DNA of 42,168 nucleotides from Myxococcales bacterium (GCA_013215615.1 JABSQX010000005.1:1-42168); one strand, 5' to 3'. Counted from the first letter of the stretch, positions 1 through 9,515 are shown. Numbers and translations: made by a program. Notes: generated from the sequence alone by a model not told the origin.

Positions 1-195
1 CCGCCGTGATTTCCGAGGATCGACAATTCATGAGAAGAGTGACGGGCGCGACATCGCCGTTTTCGGGAGATTAGCAGCGGGGAAGGGGGCCCCCCTACAC
101 CCGCGGGGTCGCTGCCTGTCCCGGGCTTGCGTCGTTCGGCCCGGGGTCTAGCTTTTCGGGGGCGTCGAATCCATGCACCACGCCCGGGGAATTCC
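1..195. other. Left-edge region, no assigned gene
   Basis: No convincing gene is visible before htpX. A short plus-strand frame enters from the left edge and stops with TAG at 72-74. It could be the tail of an upstream gene, but its third codon positions are not GC-rich like the rest of the window. A minus-strand ATG at 29-31 could equally begin a gene running off the edge, without a visible ribosome binding site. The remainder up to the htpX start is taken as its leader. No clear promoter hexamer pair was found. Confidence 0.25.
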
Positions 196-1074
196 ATGAA
201 GCGCGTGTTTCTCTTCATCGTCACCAACCTGGCGATCCTCCTCCTGCTCGGCATCGTGAGTTCGCTCCTGCAGGGCTATCTGCAGGCGCAGGGCATCGAC
301 TTCCCGCGCATGTCGCTGCTGCTCTTCGCCGCAGTCTTCGGCATGGGGGGCAGCTTCATCTCCCTGGCGATCTCCAAGTGGATCGCCAAGCGCACAACCG
401 GCGCCCGGGTCATCGAGCAGCCCGCCAGCGAAGACGAGCACTGGCTGGTGGAGACGGTGAGGCAGCACGCCCAGGCGGCCGGCATCGGGATGCCAGAGGT
501 GGCGATCTTCCCTTCTCCCTCTCCGAACGCCTTTGCGACCGGCGCGCGTCGTGATTCAGCCCTGGTGGCGGTGAGCGCAGGCCTCATGAGCAACATGGAC
601 CGCCAGGAAATTTCCGCGGTGATCGGTCACGAGGTGAGCCACATCGCCAACGGCGACATGGTGACGCTCACGCTCATCCAGGGCGTTCTCAACACCTTCG
701 TGCTCTTCTTCTCGCGCATCATCGGCGAGTTCATCGACCGCGCGGTCTTCCGCAGCCAGAGTGGGCGCGGGATCGGTTATTTCGTGGCGACCATCTTCGC
801 CCAGATCGTGCTCGGTTTTTTCGCGGCGATGATCGTCATGTGGTTCTCGCGTCGGAGGGAGTTCAGCGCCGACGCGGGCGGCGCCAATCTCGCCGGGCGC
901 CCCGCCATGGTGGCTGCCCTTCAGCGACTCGGGGCCCTCTCGCAGCGCACGGAGCCCCTGCCCGACCAGATGGCAGCCATGGGAATCTCGGGTGGTGGGA
1001 TGCGCCGCCTGTTGGCCTCCCATCCCCCGATCGAGGAGCGGATCCGCCGGCTCCAGATGGCCGAAACGGACTGA
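196..1074 (+). CDS. htpX: Membrane zinc metalloprotease HtpX
   Basis: M48-family integral membrane endopeptidase that degrades misfolded inner-membrane proteins, with its catalytic domain facing the cytoplasm. The 292-residue product matches the usual length of about 290. Two N-terminal membrane segments (about 4-26 and 38-60) come first. The zinc site HEVSH has H145, E146 and H149, and the third ligand is probably E222 in REFSAD. Two further hydrophobic stretches lie at about 160-180 and 195-216. The frame is open upstream to 127, but the ATG at 196 is chosen because the protein then begins MKRVFLF, as HtpX proteins do. It stands alone and converges on the LuxR-type gene with a 9-bp gap. In other bacteria htpX is induced by envelope or heat stress; no such operator is evident here. 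Confidence 0.95.
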   Translation: MKRVFLFIVTNLAILLLLGIVSSLLQGYLQAQGIDFPRMSLLLFAAVFGMGGSFISLAISKWIAKRTTGARVIEQPASEDEHWLVETVRQHAQAAGIGMPEVAIFPSPSPNAFATGARRDSALVAVSAGLMSNMDRQEISAVIGHEVSHIANGDMVTLTLIQGVLNTFVLFFSRIIGEFIDRAVFRSQSGRGIGYFVATIFAQIVLGFFAAMIVMWFSRRREFSADAGGANLAGRPAMVAALQRLGALSQRTEPLPDQMAAMGISGGGMRRLLASHPPIEERIRRLQMAETD

Positions 1075-1083
1075 TCGACCGGA

Positions 1084-2217
1084 TCAGAATTCCAGCGTCG
1101 GCGGGAGGTCGGAGAGCACGCGTCCCACCAGTTCGCTCTGGCGGCTCGTCGAGGTCTTTGCGAAGACTTGTTTGAGCTGGCTGCGGACCGTGTGAATGCT
1201 CACCTTCCGCTGCGCGGCCACGCTTTCGAGGGAGAGCCCCGCGCACAGCAGGGACACCAGCTGTCCCTCCGCCCCCGTGAGGCCGTAACGCCCTCGCAGG
1301 GCCTGAACCTCGCGCCGGCTGCTGAACTCGAGGTCCGAGATATAGAGCACGGCGCGCGCGTCGTGAAGCGTGCTCTCCGGTCGGTCCTCGAGCAGCGGGC
1401 GCACCGTCAGCGTGAAGGGGCGGAGGCCCGAGGGGCGTTGCACGGTCAGGGTTCTAAAGACCGTGCTTTCGGCCGAGATGCCGGGGCGCAGCGCCGCTTC
1501 GAGGGCCAGCTCCAGTTGCTCCTGGTCGTCGGGAGCGTCGACCCGCAGCCCGCTGGTTTCGATCGACAAGCCGTCTGCGAGCTTCGAGATACGCCGCGCG
1601 CTGGCGTTGGCGTGAATGGGACGCGCTAGCGCGTCCAACATCACGAGGCCCGTGGGAATGCGGTCCTGGGTTCGGGCGAGTGCTGCCATTTCCCACATCT
1701 TGCGGTGAATCTCGTAGGCGCGGGCCAGGTGCGGAACGAGCTGGTCGCCCAGCGCGAGGTCAGTGTCGTCGAGCGGGCGGCTCCCCTCGCGAGCGAATGC
1801 GACCACCGTGGCCAGGGGCTCGCCGCCTTCGAGCGCGATGGTGTGGCCGATCGGAGCGGTCGCCGCGAGTCCCAGCGGTTTCATGCACTCCCGGTAGAAT
1901 GCACTGGCGCTGATCTCCGCGTCGCTCACCAAGTCGCTCGCGTTCCCGAAGCGCCCCACCCAGTCGTTCCGGCGCGCTTCCTCCCAGGGCAGCCCGTCGC
2001 GAAGGTGTCCAACGAGCCTCTCGTAGTAGGAGAGTTCGAAACCGCGGACGTACATCACGGGAGCCGTGATGAAGCCCGGCAGCTGAAGACTCACGCACAC
2101 CGCGGCACCCCCCAGGGCCTCCGAGAGATCCTCGGCGAAGAAGTCCCAGTGCGGGGGGTCCAGTGAGGCGCGGTAGATGCTCTCGACCAACTGGAGGATC
2201 CCGACTTCGCTCATGGG
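1084..2217 (-). CDS. LuxR-type HTH transcriptional regulator
   Basis: A 377-residue DNA-binding regulator. The C-terminal 65 residues form a LuxR/GerE helix-turn-helix, with LTGAEGQLVSLLCAGLS followed by a recognition helix around VSIHTVRSQLKQVF. The N-terminal 250 residues begin LQLVESIYRASLDPPHWDFF, a pattern I associate with one-component LuxR-type regulators that carry a degenerate PAS- or GAF-like sensor. No receiver aspartate pattern is seen, so it is probably not a two-component response regulator. The chosen ATG omits a 19-residue upstream extension that does not look like protein. It lies downstream of gcvP on the same strand, separated by a 248-bp structured gap, so it may have its own promoter. 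Ligand and targets are unknown. Confidence 0.85.
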   Translation of the reverse strand, partial: PMSEVGILQLVESIYRASLDPPHWDFFAEDLSEALGGAAVCVSLQLPGFITAPVMYVRGFELSYYERLVGHLRDGLPWEEARRNDWVGRFGNASDLVSDAEISASAFYRECMKPLGLAATAPIGHTIALEGGEPLATVVAFAREGSRPLDDTDLALGDQLVPHLARAYEIHRKMWEMAALARTQDRIPTGLVMLDALARPIHANASARRISKLADGLSIETSGLRVDAPDDQEQLELALEAALRPGISAESTVFRTLTVQRPSGLRPFTLTVRPLLEDRPESTLHDARAVLYISDLEFSSRREVQALRGRYGLTGAEGQLVSLLCAGLSLESVAAQRKVSIHTVRSQLKQVFAKTSTSRQSELVGRVLSDLPPTLEF

Positions 2218-2357
2218 CGTGGACCTCGACCCCAGAGTAGCAGGGGGGAGATCGCGGACGTCCCGGGAACTCACTTCGAGGAGACCTCCAGCGATGAAGG
2301 GGCGAGCCGAAGGGATCCTGCCCCACGCGATCCTCAGGCAGGTCCCAGTTAGGGATT

Positions 2358-2450
2358 ATCCTCTACACGGGGTGGAGGATTCAACCGAAAAGGTTGCTCC
2401 GACGAAGGGAATTTCGGGGGCTTACCCACCCGAAGCGCTGTTCTCCCTTC
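2358..2450. promoter_or_regulatory. Cluster of stem-loops between gcvP and the LuxR-type gene
   Basis: Four inverted repeats are packed into 93 bp. Arms 2358-2366 and 2372-2380 pair over 9 bp (one G-T wobble) around a 5-nt loop. CAACC at 2382-2386 pairs with GGTTG at 2392-2396 around GAAAA. An outer stem, GAAGGGA 2404-2410 with TCCCTTC 2444-2450, encloses an inner stem, TTCGGG 2413-2418 with CCCGAA 2429-2434. On the minus strand this begins 15 nt after the gcvP stop and ends about 140 nt before the regulator start. No T-tract follows, so it is not a standard intrinsic terminator. It could be a 5' leader element of the regulator, a 3' UTR structure of gcvP or a small RNA. Confidence 0.45.
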
Positions 2451-2465
2451 AAACAGACGGGGGGC

Positions 2466-5360
2466 TTAGGGGTTTTCGGAGAGTTCCTCGACGGGTGGGC
2501 AGCGGCAGACCAGGTGGCGATCCCCGTAGGCGTTGTCGATTCGCCCGACGGGGGGCCAATACTTGTGCTCGCGTAGCCAGGGGGCCGGGTAGCCGGCCAG
2601 TTCGCGCGGATAGGAGTGAGTCCAGGTGTCTCCAGAGACTTCCCGGGCCGTATGCGGCGCGTTGCGCAGCGGGTTGTCCTCAACGTCCAACTCACCGCGC
2701 TCGATCGCGTCGATTTCGCGTCGGATCGCGATCAACGCATCACAGAAGCGCTCGAGTTCCTCGCGCGATTCGCTCTCGGTGGGTTCGATCATCAAGGTGC
2801 CGGCGACGGGGAAACTCATGGTGGGTGCGTGGAACCCGTAGTCCATCAGACGCTTGGCGATATCCTCCACGCCGATCTGAGCGCTGCGCTCGAAGCTCCG
2901 GCAGTCGATGATGAACTCGTGGGCCACCCACCCACCCTCTCCGCTGTAGAGGATGTCGTAGTGGGCTCGCAGTCGAGCCGCCATGTAATTCGCGTTGAGG
3001 ATGGCGATGCGACTGGCCTGGCCGAGGCCTTCGGCTCCCATGGCGGCGATGTACGCCCAGCTGATCGGAAGGATGCCCGGACTTCCGTGGGCGGCGGCCG
3101 ACACCGGGCCCTCTCCCTCCAGGGGATCCCCCGGCAGGTAGTCGGACAAGTGCTCGGCGACCGCGATCGGGCCCATGCCGGGGCCGCCCCCGCCGTGGGG
3201 GATCGCGAAGGTCTTGTGGAGGTTGAGGTGGCAGACGTCGGCCCCAATGCGTCCCGGCGAGGTGAGTCCCAGCTGGGCGTTCAGGTTGGCGCCATCCATG
3301 TAGACCTGCCCGCCAGACGCGTGCACGAGTTCGCAGGCCTGCAGTACGCCTGCCTCGAAGACTCCGTGGGTCGAGGGATAGGTGATCATCATGGCGCCCA
3401 GGGATTCACGATGCTCCCGGCAGCGGGTTTCGAGGTCCTGGAGATCTACGTTGCCGCCTTCGTCGCAGGCCACCGCGACTACCCGCATGCCGGCGATGAC
3501 AGCGCTGGCTGCGTTGGTGCCGTGGGCGGAGACGGGGATCAGGCAGACGTCGCGTGTGGGCTCCCCGCGCGCCTCGTGGTGCCGGCGGATTGCCAACAGG
3601 CCCGCGTACTCACCCTGGGAGCCGGCGTTGGGCTGGAGGGAGACGGCCTGGAGCTCTGTGACGGCGGCGATCCACTCCTTCAGTTGATCGAAGAGTTCCG
3701 CGTATCCCCGTGTCTGATCCTCCGGCGCGTAGGGGTGCAGGTTGGCGAACTCGGGCCAGCTCACGGGCACCATCTCGTGGCTGGCGTTGAGTTTCATCGT
3801 GCAGGAGCCCAGCGGGATCATGGAGGTGGTGAGCGACAGGTCCCGGGCTTCGAGGCGGTGCAGGTAGCGGAGCATCTCGTGCTCCGAGTGGTGTCGACGG
3901 AAGACCGGGTGCGTGAGGAAGCTGGAAGTGCGCGCGAGTGACGGGTGCAGGGGAAGCTCCGCGGCTTCACGCAAGTCCTCGATGCAGGGCGCCTCGCCCT
4001 GTGGGTTGAAGCAGGCCAGCAGGTTCTCGGCGTCCTGCTGGTTGGTCGTCTCGTCCAGCGCCACCCCGACGCTGCCGTCCCCGTAGTCACGCAGGTTGAT
4101 GCCACGCTGCTGCGCCTCCGCGATGACCCGCTTCGAGTCGAGGCCATTGGGTATGATGCGCAGCGTGTCGAAGAAAGGCGCCTCTGGCAGCTTGTGGCCC
4201 ATGGCGCGGAGGCCTCGGGCGATGCAGGCCGTCCAACCCCGTACGCGGCCCGCGATTCGCTTCAAGCCTTCGGGGCCGTGGTAGACGGCGTACATGCTGG
4301 CCATGATGGCCAGCAGCACCTGGGCTGTGCAGATGTTGCTGGTGGCCCGGTCGCGACGGATGTGTTGCTCGCGAGTCTGGATGGCGAGGCGCAGCGCTGG
4401 AGCGCCGTGGGCGTCCACGGACACACCGACCAGGCGCCCGGGCAGCTTGCGGGCGTGTTCTTCGCGGGTAGAGAGGAAACCCGCGTGGGGCCCGCCGAAG
4501 CCCAGCGGGACGCCGAAGCGCTGTGAAGAGCCCACTGCGATGTCGGCGCCCAACTCTCCGGGGGGCGTGACGAGCGTCAGCGCGAGCAGGTCGGTGGCCA
4601 TCACCACGCGGGTTCCGGCCCGATGCGCCCGCTCGATGATCTCGCGCGGATCCACCAGCCGCCCATCCGTCGCGGGGTACTGGAGGAGCAGGCCGCAGGC
4701 CTGCTCGGCCTCGAAGTCGAAACTCTCCGGAGCCGCCACCCGCATTCGGATCCCCATGGAGCGCGCTCGCGTGCCCACGACTCCGATGGTCTGTGGGTGG
4801 CAGTCGTCGGCGACGAGGAAGCTGGGTTGCCGTCCGCGCGCGATGGCGTGGCACATCGCCATGCCCTCGGCCGCCGAGGTGGCCTCGTCGAGCAGGGAGG
4901 CATTGGCGAGCGGCAGCGCTGTGAGATCTGCGACCAGTGTCTGGAAGTTGAGGAGTGCCTCCAGGCGGCCCTGGGAGATCTCCGCCTGGTAGGGGGTGTA
5001 GGCGGTGTACCAGCCGGGGTTCTCCAGCACGTTTCGCTGGATCACCGGCGGCACGATGCAGTCCGAATAGCCCATGCCGATACACGAGCGCAGCACGCGA
5101 TTTCGGCTGGCCAGTTCGCGGAGTCGAGCGGTCGCTTCCCGTTCGCCAAGGGCTTCAGGCGGCAGGCCGCGCAACTGCAGGGCTTCCTTCCTTCGGATCG
5201 CGTCGGGGACCACCGCATCGACCAGCGCCTCCAGCGAGGGCAGATCCAACTGGGCGAGCATGATCGCCACGTCCTCCTGTCGCGGCCCGATGTGGCGCTC
5301 GGGAAAGCGGTCGGACGCTGCCAGCAGCGGAGCGGGTCGCAGGGGGACCGGGTTTTCCAT
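2466..5360 (-). CDS. gcvP: Glycine dehydrogenase (decarboxylating), P-protein
   Basis: PLP enzyme of the glycine cleavage system. It decarboxylates glycine and passes the aminomethyl group to lipoyl-GcvH. At 964 residues it is the full-length single-chain form, with the two homologous halves fused, as in Proteobacteria and eukaryotes. The N-terminal half opens with [17 protein letters not shown]. The C-terminal half carries [17 protein letters not shown], in which K716 is the expected Schiff-base lysine, and the PLP-region TYPSTHG. The start used is the first ATG, just before [18 protein letters not shown]. There is no strong Shine-Dalgarno sequence. gcvT, gcvH and lpd are absent from the window, which is unusual because gcv genes are commonly clustered. 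The 147-bp gap to divergent tesA shows no glycine-riboswitch-like motif. Confidence 0.97.
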   Translation of the reverse strand: MENPVPLRPAPLLAASDRFPERHIGPRQEDVAIMLAQLDLPSLEALVDAVVPDAIRRKEALQLRGLPPEALGEREATARLRELASRNRVLRSCIGMGYSDCIVPPVIQRNVLENPGWYTAYTPYQAEISQGRLEALLNFQTLVADLTALPLANASLLDEATSAAEGMAMCHAIARGRQPSFLVADDCHPQTIGVVGTRARSMGIRMRVAAPESFDFEAEQACGLLLQYPATDGRLVDPREIIERAHRAGTRVVMATDLLALTLVTPPGELGADIAVGSSQRFGVPLGFGGPHAGFLSTREEHARKLPGRLVGVSVDAHGAPALRLAIQTREQHIRRDRATSNICTAQVLLAIMASMYAVYHGPEGLKRIAGRVRGWTACIARGLRAMGHKLPEAPFFDTLRIIPNGLDSKRVIAEAQQRGINLRDYGDGSVGVALDETTNQQDAENLLACFNPQGEAPCIEDLREAAELPLHPSLARTSSFLTHPVFRRHHSEHEMLRYLHRLEARDLSLTTSMIPLGSCTMKLNASHEMVPVSWPEFANLHPYAPEDQTRGYAELFDQLKEWIAAVTELQAVSLQPNAGSQGEYAGLLAIRRHHEARGEPTRDVCLIPVSAHGTNAASAVIAGMRVVAVACDEGGNVDLQDLETRCREHRESLGAMMITYPSTHGVFEAGVLQACELVHASGGQVYMDGANLNAQLGLTSPGRIGADVCHLNLHKTFAIPHGGGGPGMGPIAVAEHLSDYLPGDPLEGEGPVSAAAHGSPGILPISWAYIAAMGAEGLGQASRIAILNANYMAARLRAHYDILYSGEGGWVAHEFIIDCRSFERSAQIGVEDIAKRLMDYGFHAPTMSFPVAGTLMIEPTESESREELERFCDALIAIRREIDAIERGELDVEDNPLRNAPHTAREVSGDTWTHSYPRELAGYPAPWLREHKYWPPVGRIDNAYGDRHLVCRCPPVEELSENP

Positions 5361-5507
5361 CGGAGCGACCGTGGGTTAGGGTGGAGTGCGCTTCCCCGTC
5401 GGATCCTTGCGCCCCGCACCGACGCTGCTGAAGACGCGACCGGACGGAGTCTTTGCGGAATGCCGGGGCAACCCGCCAAGGGATACCCGTTGACCGCCTG
5501 CTTCGCC

Positions 5508-6137
5508 ATGCACCGAGCGCTTCGAACCTGGATCTTCCTGGGCTGCGTGGTCTTGCTCGCAACTCCGGCCCAGGGCGGCGAACTCAGCGTGGTCTGCCTG
5601 GGGGACTCGCTCACCGAGGGTTACGGGGTGGCGCCGGAGGCCGCGTATCCCAGCGTCCTGCAGCGCCGCCTCCGGGAGGCGGGCTTCGAGGTGCGGGTGG
5701 TGAATGCGGGGATCAGCGGCGCGACCTCCGCGAGCGGGCTCTCGCGTCTGCGTTGGCAGCTTCGCGCCGCTCCGGACGTGTTGCTGGTCGCTCTCGGCGC
5801 CAATGACGGGCTCCGTGGGGTCGACCCCGCCTCCACCCGGCGCAATCTCGCCCAGGTTCTCGAACTGGCGCGCGAGGAGGAGATTCCGGTGGTGCTGGCG
5901 GGCATGCGGCTGCCACCCAACTACGGGCCCGCACATGTGAAGGCCTTCGAGGCCCTCTACCCTTCCCTGGCCGAGGAGTACGCGGTGCCGCTGATCCCCT
6001 TCCTGCTCGAGGGGGTGGCCGCCCGACCCGAACTGAACCTCGCCGATGGTATCCACCCCAACGCGCGGGGCTACCTGCTCGTGGTGGACAACATCCTGCC
6101 GGTGCTGCAGCCGCTCCTCGAGCAGGAGGGTTCGTGA
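5508..6137 (+). CDS. tesA: TesA-like GDSL acyl-CoA thioesterase/arylesterase
   Basis: Secreted SGNH hydrolase of 209 residues, similar to TesA (thioesterase I, protease I, lysophospholipase L1). Residues 1-23 form a signal peptide, so the enzyme should act in the periplasm. The SGNH blocks are all present: GDSLTEGYG with nucleophile S34, NAGISG for the oxyanion glycine, GAND with N99, and DGIHPN with catalytic D180 and H183. The ATG is preferred over an in-frame TTG six codons upstream because it gives a compact signal peptide. It overlaps ybbA by GTGA. In E. coli tesA sits next to ybbA-ybbP but is divergently oriented; here all three share one direction. Confidence 0.93.
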   Translation: MHRALRTWIFLGCVVLLATPAQGGELSVVCLGDSLTEGYGVAPEAAYPSVLQRRLREAGFEVRVVNAGISGATSASGLSRLRWQLRAAPDVLLVALGANDGLRGVDPASTRRNLAQVLELAREEEIPVVLAGMRLPPNYGPAHVKAFEALYPSLAEEYAVPLIPFLLEGVAARPELNLADGIHPNARGYLLVVDNILPVLQPLLEQEGS

Positions 6138-6799
6138 GCCTGCGCGCCGTGGATCTCCACAAGTATTTCGAGACGGCGGCAGGCCGCATCGAGATCCTGC
6201 GCGGCCTGGACCTCGAGGTGGCGGCGGGCGAGACGCTCGCGGTCCTCGGGGAATCCGGAAGCGGCAAGTCCACCCTGCTCTCGCTGCTGGCCGGCCTGGA
6301 TGCGCCCACGCGCGGCGACGTGGAGATCGACGGGCGCAGCCTGGGCGCCATGAGCGAAGGGGAACTCGCTGCGTTCCGTGGCCGCGAACTGGGGATCGTC
6401 TTTCAGCAGTTCCACCTGATGGGGGGCCTCAGTGCGCTCGAGAACGTCGCGCTTCCCTTGGAGTTGCAGGGCACGGCGGATGCGCTCACGCGCGCGCGCG
6501 ACGCCTTGGACCAGGTGGGCCTGTCACCGCGAGGCGATCACTTGCCGGCCCGGCTCTCCGGGGGCGAGTGCCAGCGCGTGGCGATCGCCCGCGCGATCGT
6601 GGTGGAGCCCGCACTGCTGCTTGCCGATGAGCCCAGCGGCAGTCTCGACCGGAGAACCGGCGATGCGGTGAACGCCCTGCTCTTCGATCTCGTGGCGCGG
6701 CGAGGCACGACGCTGGTGCTGGTCACGCACAGCCAAGCCCTGGCGGAAGCCTGTGACCGCCGCCTTCATCTCGAGGACGGGCGTCTACACGCCCGCTAG
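6134..6799 (+). CDS. ybbA: ABC transporter ATP-binding protein YbbA
   Basis: ATPase subunit of a MacB/LolD-type ABC complex. The 221 residues carry Walker A GESGSGKST (39-47), a Q-loop in VFQQFHLM, signature LSGGECQRVAIARA starting at 141, and Walker B LLLADEPSGSLD ending its core at E166. The H-loop histidine is in LVTHSQ. The GTG start overlaps the tesA stop, and ybbP follows after 8 bp, so it should be made with its permease. This class does not import solutes; it couples ATP hydrolysis to periplasmic movements or lipid extraction. The YbbA assignment over LolD or MacB rests mainly on the tesA and ybbP neighbours. Confidence 0.92.
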   Translation: MSLRAVDLHKYFETAAGRIEILRGLDLEVAAGETLAVLGESGSGKSTLLSLLAGLDAPTRGDVEIDGRSLGAMSEGELAAFRGRELGIVFQQFHLMGGLSALENVALPLELQGTADALTRARDALDQVGLSPRGDHLPARLSGGECQRVAIARAIVVEPALLLADEPSGSLDRRTGDAVNALLFDLVARRGTTLVLVTHSQALAEACDRRLHLEDGRLHAR

Positions 6800-6807
6800 T
6801 CGCCATC

Positions 6808-9369
6808 ATGTGGACGAGCCTGGGGATTGCGTGGCGGGAGATCCGCAACCACGCCTCCTTCTCGCTCTTCTTCGCCCTGAACCTCGCAGTGGGCTTCTCG
6901 GGCTTCGTGGCCCTGGACGCCTTCCAGCGCTCGGTATCCGGCGAGCTCGCAGAGCGTTCCCGGGCCTTCCTGGGAGCGGATCTCGCGGTCACTTCGAGTC
7001 GCCCCCTGCGCGCCGAGGAGATCGAGCGCTTCGATGCGCTGGCCCCGCCTGGCGCACGCGTGGCACGCGTCGCGGAGCTCTTTTCCATGCTGGCGGTGGG
7101 AACCCGAAGTCGCCTCGTCGAGTTGCACGCCATCGATGGAGATTTTCCACTGCGAGGCGCCATCGCGTTAGCGGGCAAGGGCCCCGTGGGCCCGCGGGAC
7201 CGGGCGACGCTGCGCGAGCAGTCCGGAATCTGGATCGATCCAGCGCTGCGTTCCCAGCTCGGCTTGGAGGTGGGAGCGCGCGTTCGACTGGGTGGCTCGG
7301 AATTCGTTGTTCAGGGCGTGGTCGCCCAGGATGGTGGGCGCGTGAGTAGCGGCTTCTCGATGGCGCCGCGCGCCTACGTGGCCTGGGAACGCCTGGAGGA
7401 GACCGGCCTGATCGCGCTGGGAAGCCGGGTTCGACACCGACGCCTCTATGCAAGCGATGCCGGTCCCCCCGTCGCACAGCTGGCAGACGAGATGAGACGC
7501 GAGCGACGCGACCTCCAGTTGCAGGTGCGTTCCCACGAGGAGGCCACGCAGGATCTGATTCGGACCTTCGGAGCCGTGGGTCGCTACCTGGGACTGGTTT
7601 CATTGGTGGCGATCTTCCTGGCCTGCCTGGGGTCCGCTCACCTGTTCAGAGCCTTTCTGGTGCGCCGTCTCCGAGAGGTGGCGATCTTGCTGAGCCTGGG
7701 GGCCAGCCGCAGCCACGCTCAGCTGGCCTTCCTGCTGCAACTCGTACTGCTATCCAGTCTGGCCGCACTCTTCGCGTGCGGCCTGGGCCGACTGCTGCTC
7801 CCGTTGCTCGCGGACTGGGCGGGCGACCTGGCTCCCGCGGATTTCCGGCCGGAGATCGGGTTGGAAACACTGGCGTTGACGGCTCTGATCGCGAGCCTGG
7901 GCAGCGTCTCCGCCTGCCTCCCGCTCCTCGTGCGCCTGCGCGGACTGCGTCCGGCGGAACTCTTCGTCGAGCACGCGAGCCCGGGCCTGGAACGCGGCCG
8001 CGCCGAGGCGTTGACCGCCCTGCCCGCGTTGGGCTTCGTGCTCTCCCTGGCGGTCTGGCGGGCGGAAAGTCTTTGGATCGGGGGCCTCTTCACGGCGCTC
8101 TTCGTGGCCGCGGGGGTGCTGTGGGTAGCTCTCGCATTGCTGATGCTCCGAGTCTTCGACCTGAGATCCCTGCGGGCTTCGCTGTCGGCCCGGATCGCCC
8201 TGCGCGAACTGGTGCGCGCGCGTGCGGGCAGCGTGTCCATTTTCGTCGCCATCGCTCTTTGCACTTTCCTCGTGGGCATCCCCGCCCAGCTCCAGGGCGT
8301 ACTCGAGAGACAGCTGGAAATGCCCGAGCGGTCCAAGTTGCCAAGCCTCTTCCTCTTCGACATCCAGCCCGATCAGGTCGATTCGCTCTCCGCCCAGGTG
8401 GCGCGCGGTGGTATGCCCCTCGAGCGGGTATCTCCGATGGTTCGTGCCCGGCTCGTGGCGGTGAAGGGCGAAGCCCTGCAAACGGAGTCGGGCGGCGGGC
8501 AGCCCTCCGCCTTCGCAGGTGACGACTCGGAAGAGCTGCGGCGCCTCCGCGTGCGCCGGTACAACCTGAGCTATCGCTCCTCTCTAGGCCCCGGCGAGCA
8601 CCTGCTCGAGGGGCGGGATTTCGATGGAAGCTACCGGCCCGAGCGCGGCGAGCCGGCCGAGATGTCGCTCGAGGCGGACTTCGCGGATTCGCTGGGGCTC
8701 GGAATCGGCGACACCCTGCGCTTCGACGTCCAGGGCGTCCCCGTGCTCGGCAAAGTGGTGAACCTGCGCGACGTGCAGTGGAACAGCTTCCAGCCCAACT
8801 TCTTCGTGATCTTCCAGCCCGGCGTGCTCGAAGCGGCTCCGGCGGTCTTCCTGGCTTCGCTCCCCCAGGTGTCGACGGAGGAGCGGGACGCGCTTCGGGA
8901 GTCCCTGGTTCGCGACTTCCCCAACGTCAGCGTCGTGGACGTCAGCCGGGCCGTGCGCCGTATCCTGGGCCTGGCCGAGCAGCTCCACTTCGCGATCGCT
9001 TCCACCGCGGGCCTCTCGTTGCTGGTGGGCCTGCTGCTCGTCTACACCATCGCCAGCGCGCGAGCGCGGGAACGCCGCTGGGAGACGAATCTCCTCAAGG
9101 TGCTCGGTGCCGACTTCTCTCGGATCCGCCGCGTGATGGACCTCGAGGCGGGGTTGCTGGCCGGCTGCGCGGTGACTGCGGGTTCCGTGGGCTCCGTACT
9201 GGGGGCGGCAGCGCTCAGCCATGGCGTCTTCGAGATCACCTTCTTGGTCTCCTGGTGGCCGGTACTGGGAGCCATCCTGTTCGTTCCCATGGTCTGTGTC
9301 CTCACCGCACGCGGCGCGACCCGAAAGGTCCTGCGCGAGCGCCCGCTGATTCTGCTGCGCGCTTCCTGA
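6808..9369 (+). CDS. ybbP: FtsX-like ABC transporter permease YbbP
   Basis: Inner-membrane partner of YbbA, 853 residues against about 800 for E. coli YbbP. It starts WTSLGIAWREIRNH, with a first membrane segment at about 20-38 and a large periplasmic loop after it. A first FtsX-type membrane core spans about 259-375 (YLGLVSLVAIFLACLGSAHL opens it). Further membrane segments follow at about 405-450. A second periplasmic domain comes next, and a second FtsX core covers about 730-850. This doubled-core layout is that of YbbP rather than the four-helix MacB or LolCE. The substrate is not established for the family. The link with TesA suggests a role in handling lipids or acylated products in the envelope, which is inference. 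Confidence 0.9.
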   Translation: MWTSLGIAWREIRNHASFSLFFALNLAVGFSGFVALDAFQRSVSGELAERSRAFLGADLAVTSSRPLRAEEIERFDALAPPGARVARVAELFSMLAVGTRSRLVELHAIDGDFPLRGAIALAGKGPVGPRDRATLREQSGIWIDPALRSQLGLEVGARVRLGGSEFVVQGVVAQDGGRVSSGFSMAPRAYVAWERLEETGLIALGSRVRHRRLYASDAGPPVAQLADEMRRERRDLQLQVRSHEEATQDLIRTFGAVGRYLGLVSLVAIFLACLGSAHLFRAFLVRRLREVAILLSLGASRSHAQLAFLLQLVLLSSLAALFACGLGRLLLPLLADWAGDLAPADFRPEIGLETLALTALIASLGSVSACLPLLVRLRGLRPAELFVEHASPGLERGRAEALTALPALGFVLSLAVWRAESLWIGGLFTALFVAAGVLWVALALLMLRVFDLRSLRASLSARIALRELVRARAGSVSIFVAIALCTFLVGIPAQLQGVLERQLEMPERSKLPSLFLFDIQPDQVDSLSAQVARGGMPLERVSPMVRARLVAVKGEALQTESGGGQPSAFAGDDSEELRRLRVRRYNLSYRSSLGPGEHLLEGRDFDGSYRPERGEPAEMSLEADFADSLGLGIGDTLRFDVQGVPVLGKVVNLRDVQWNSFQPNFFVIFQPGVLEAAPAVFLASLPQVSTEERDALRESLVRDFPNVSVVDVSRAVRRILGLAEQLHFAIASTAGLSLLVGLLLVYTIASARARERRWETNLLKVLGADFSRIRRVMDLEAGLLAGCAVTAGSVGSVLGAAALSHGVFEITFLVSWWPVLGAILFVPMVCVLTARGATRKVLRERPLILLRAS

Positions 9370-9477
9370 CTTCCCCGCCGCCTTGCACCCGCTCTGCCTG
9401 GGTGCTGCACGCGGCTGCAGAGCGCTCGTGAAAAAGAGAGTCACGTACCCGGTCCTCTGGGGCACTCATGCACACAG

Positions 9478-9515
9478 GGCGGCGGTTGGAAGAGGGGGGT
9501 GCGAGGCCGCCTTTT
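9478..9515 (+). terminator. Possible terminator-like hairpin after ybbP
   Basis: GGCGGC at 9478-9483 pairs with GCCGCC at 9506-9511 and is followed at once by TTTT (9512-9515). The 22-nt loop is long and the T-run short, so termination would be weak at best. It lies 110 bp after the ybbP stop and 75 bp before the sigma gene, the expected place to separate the two units. Confidence 0.3.

Noticed and set aside
3-74. A peptidoglycan transglycosylase fragment suggested by VISEDRQF
   Set aside because: Only a few residues resemble the motif, a stop follows within 15 codons, and codon bias is not like neighbouring genes.
2370-2431. A tRNA-like arrangement on the minus strand with GGGTGG and CCACCC ends
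   Set aside because: Only 62 nt long, with no proper D-arm, anticodon stem or T-loop consensus; it is better explained by the stem-loop cluster.
2616-3941. A 441-aa plus-strand open frame
   Set aside because: It is wholly antisense to gcvP and has no recognisable domain; long shadow frames are expected in very GC-rich DNA.
5361-5507. A glycine riboswitch before gcvP
   Set aside because: Neither the GCCGAAGG-type core nor the conserved CUCUCAGG-like segment could be found on the minus strand.
4623-5507. A 295-codon in-frame extension of tesA
   Set aside because: It runs antisense through the conserved gcvP gene and would bury the TesA signal peptide.
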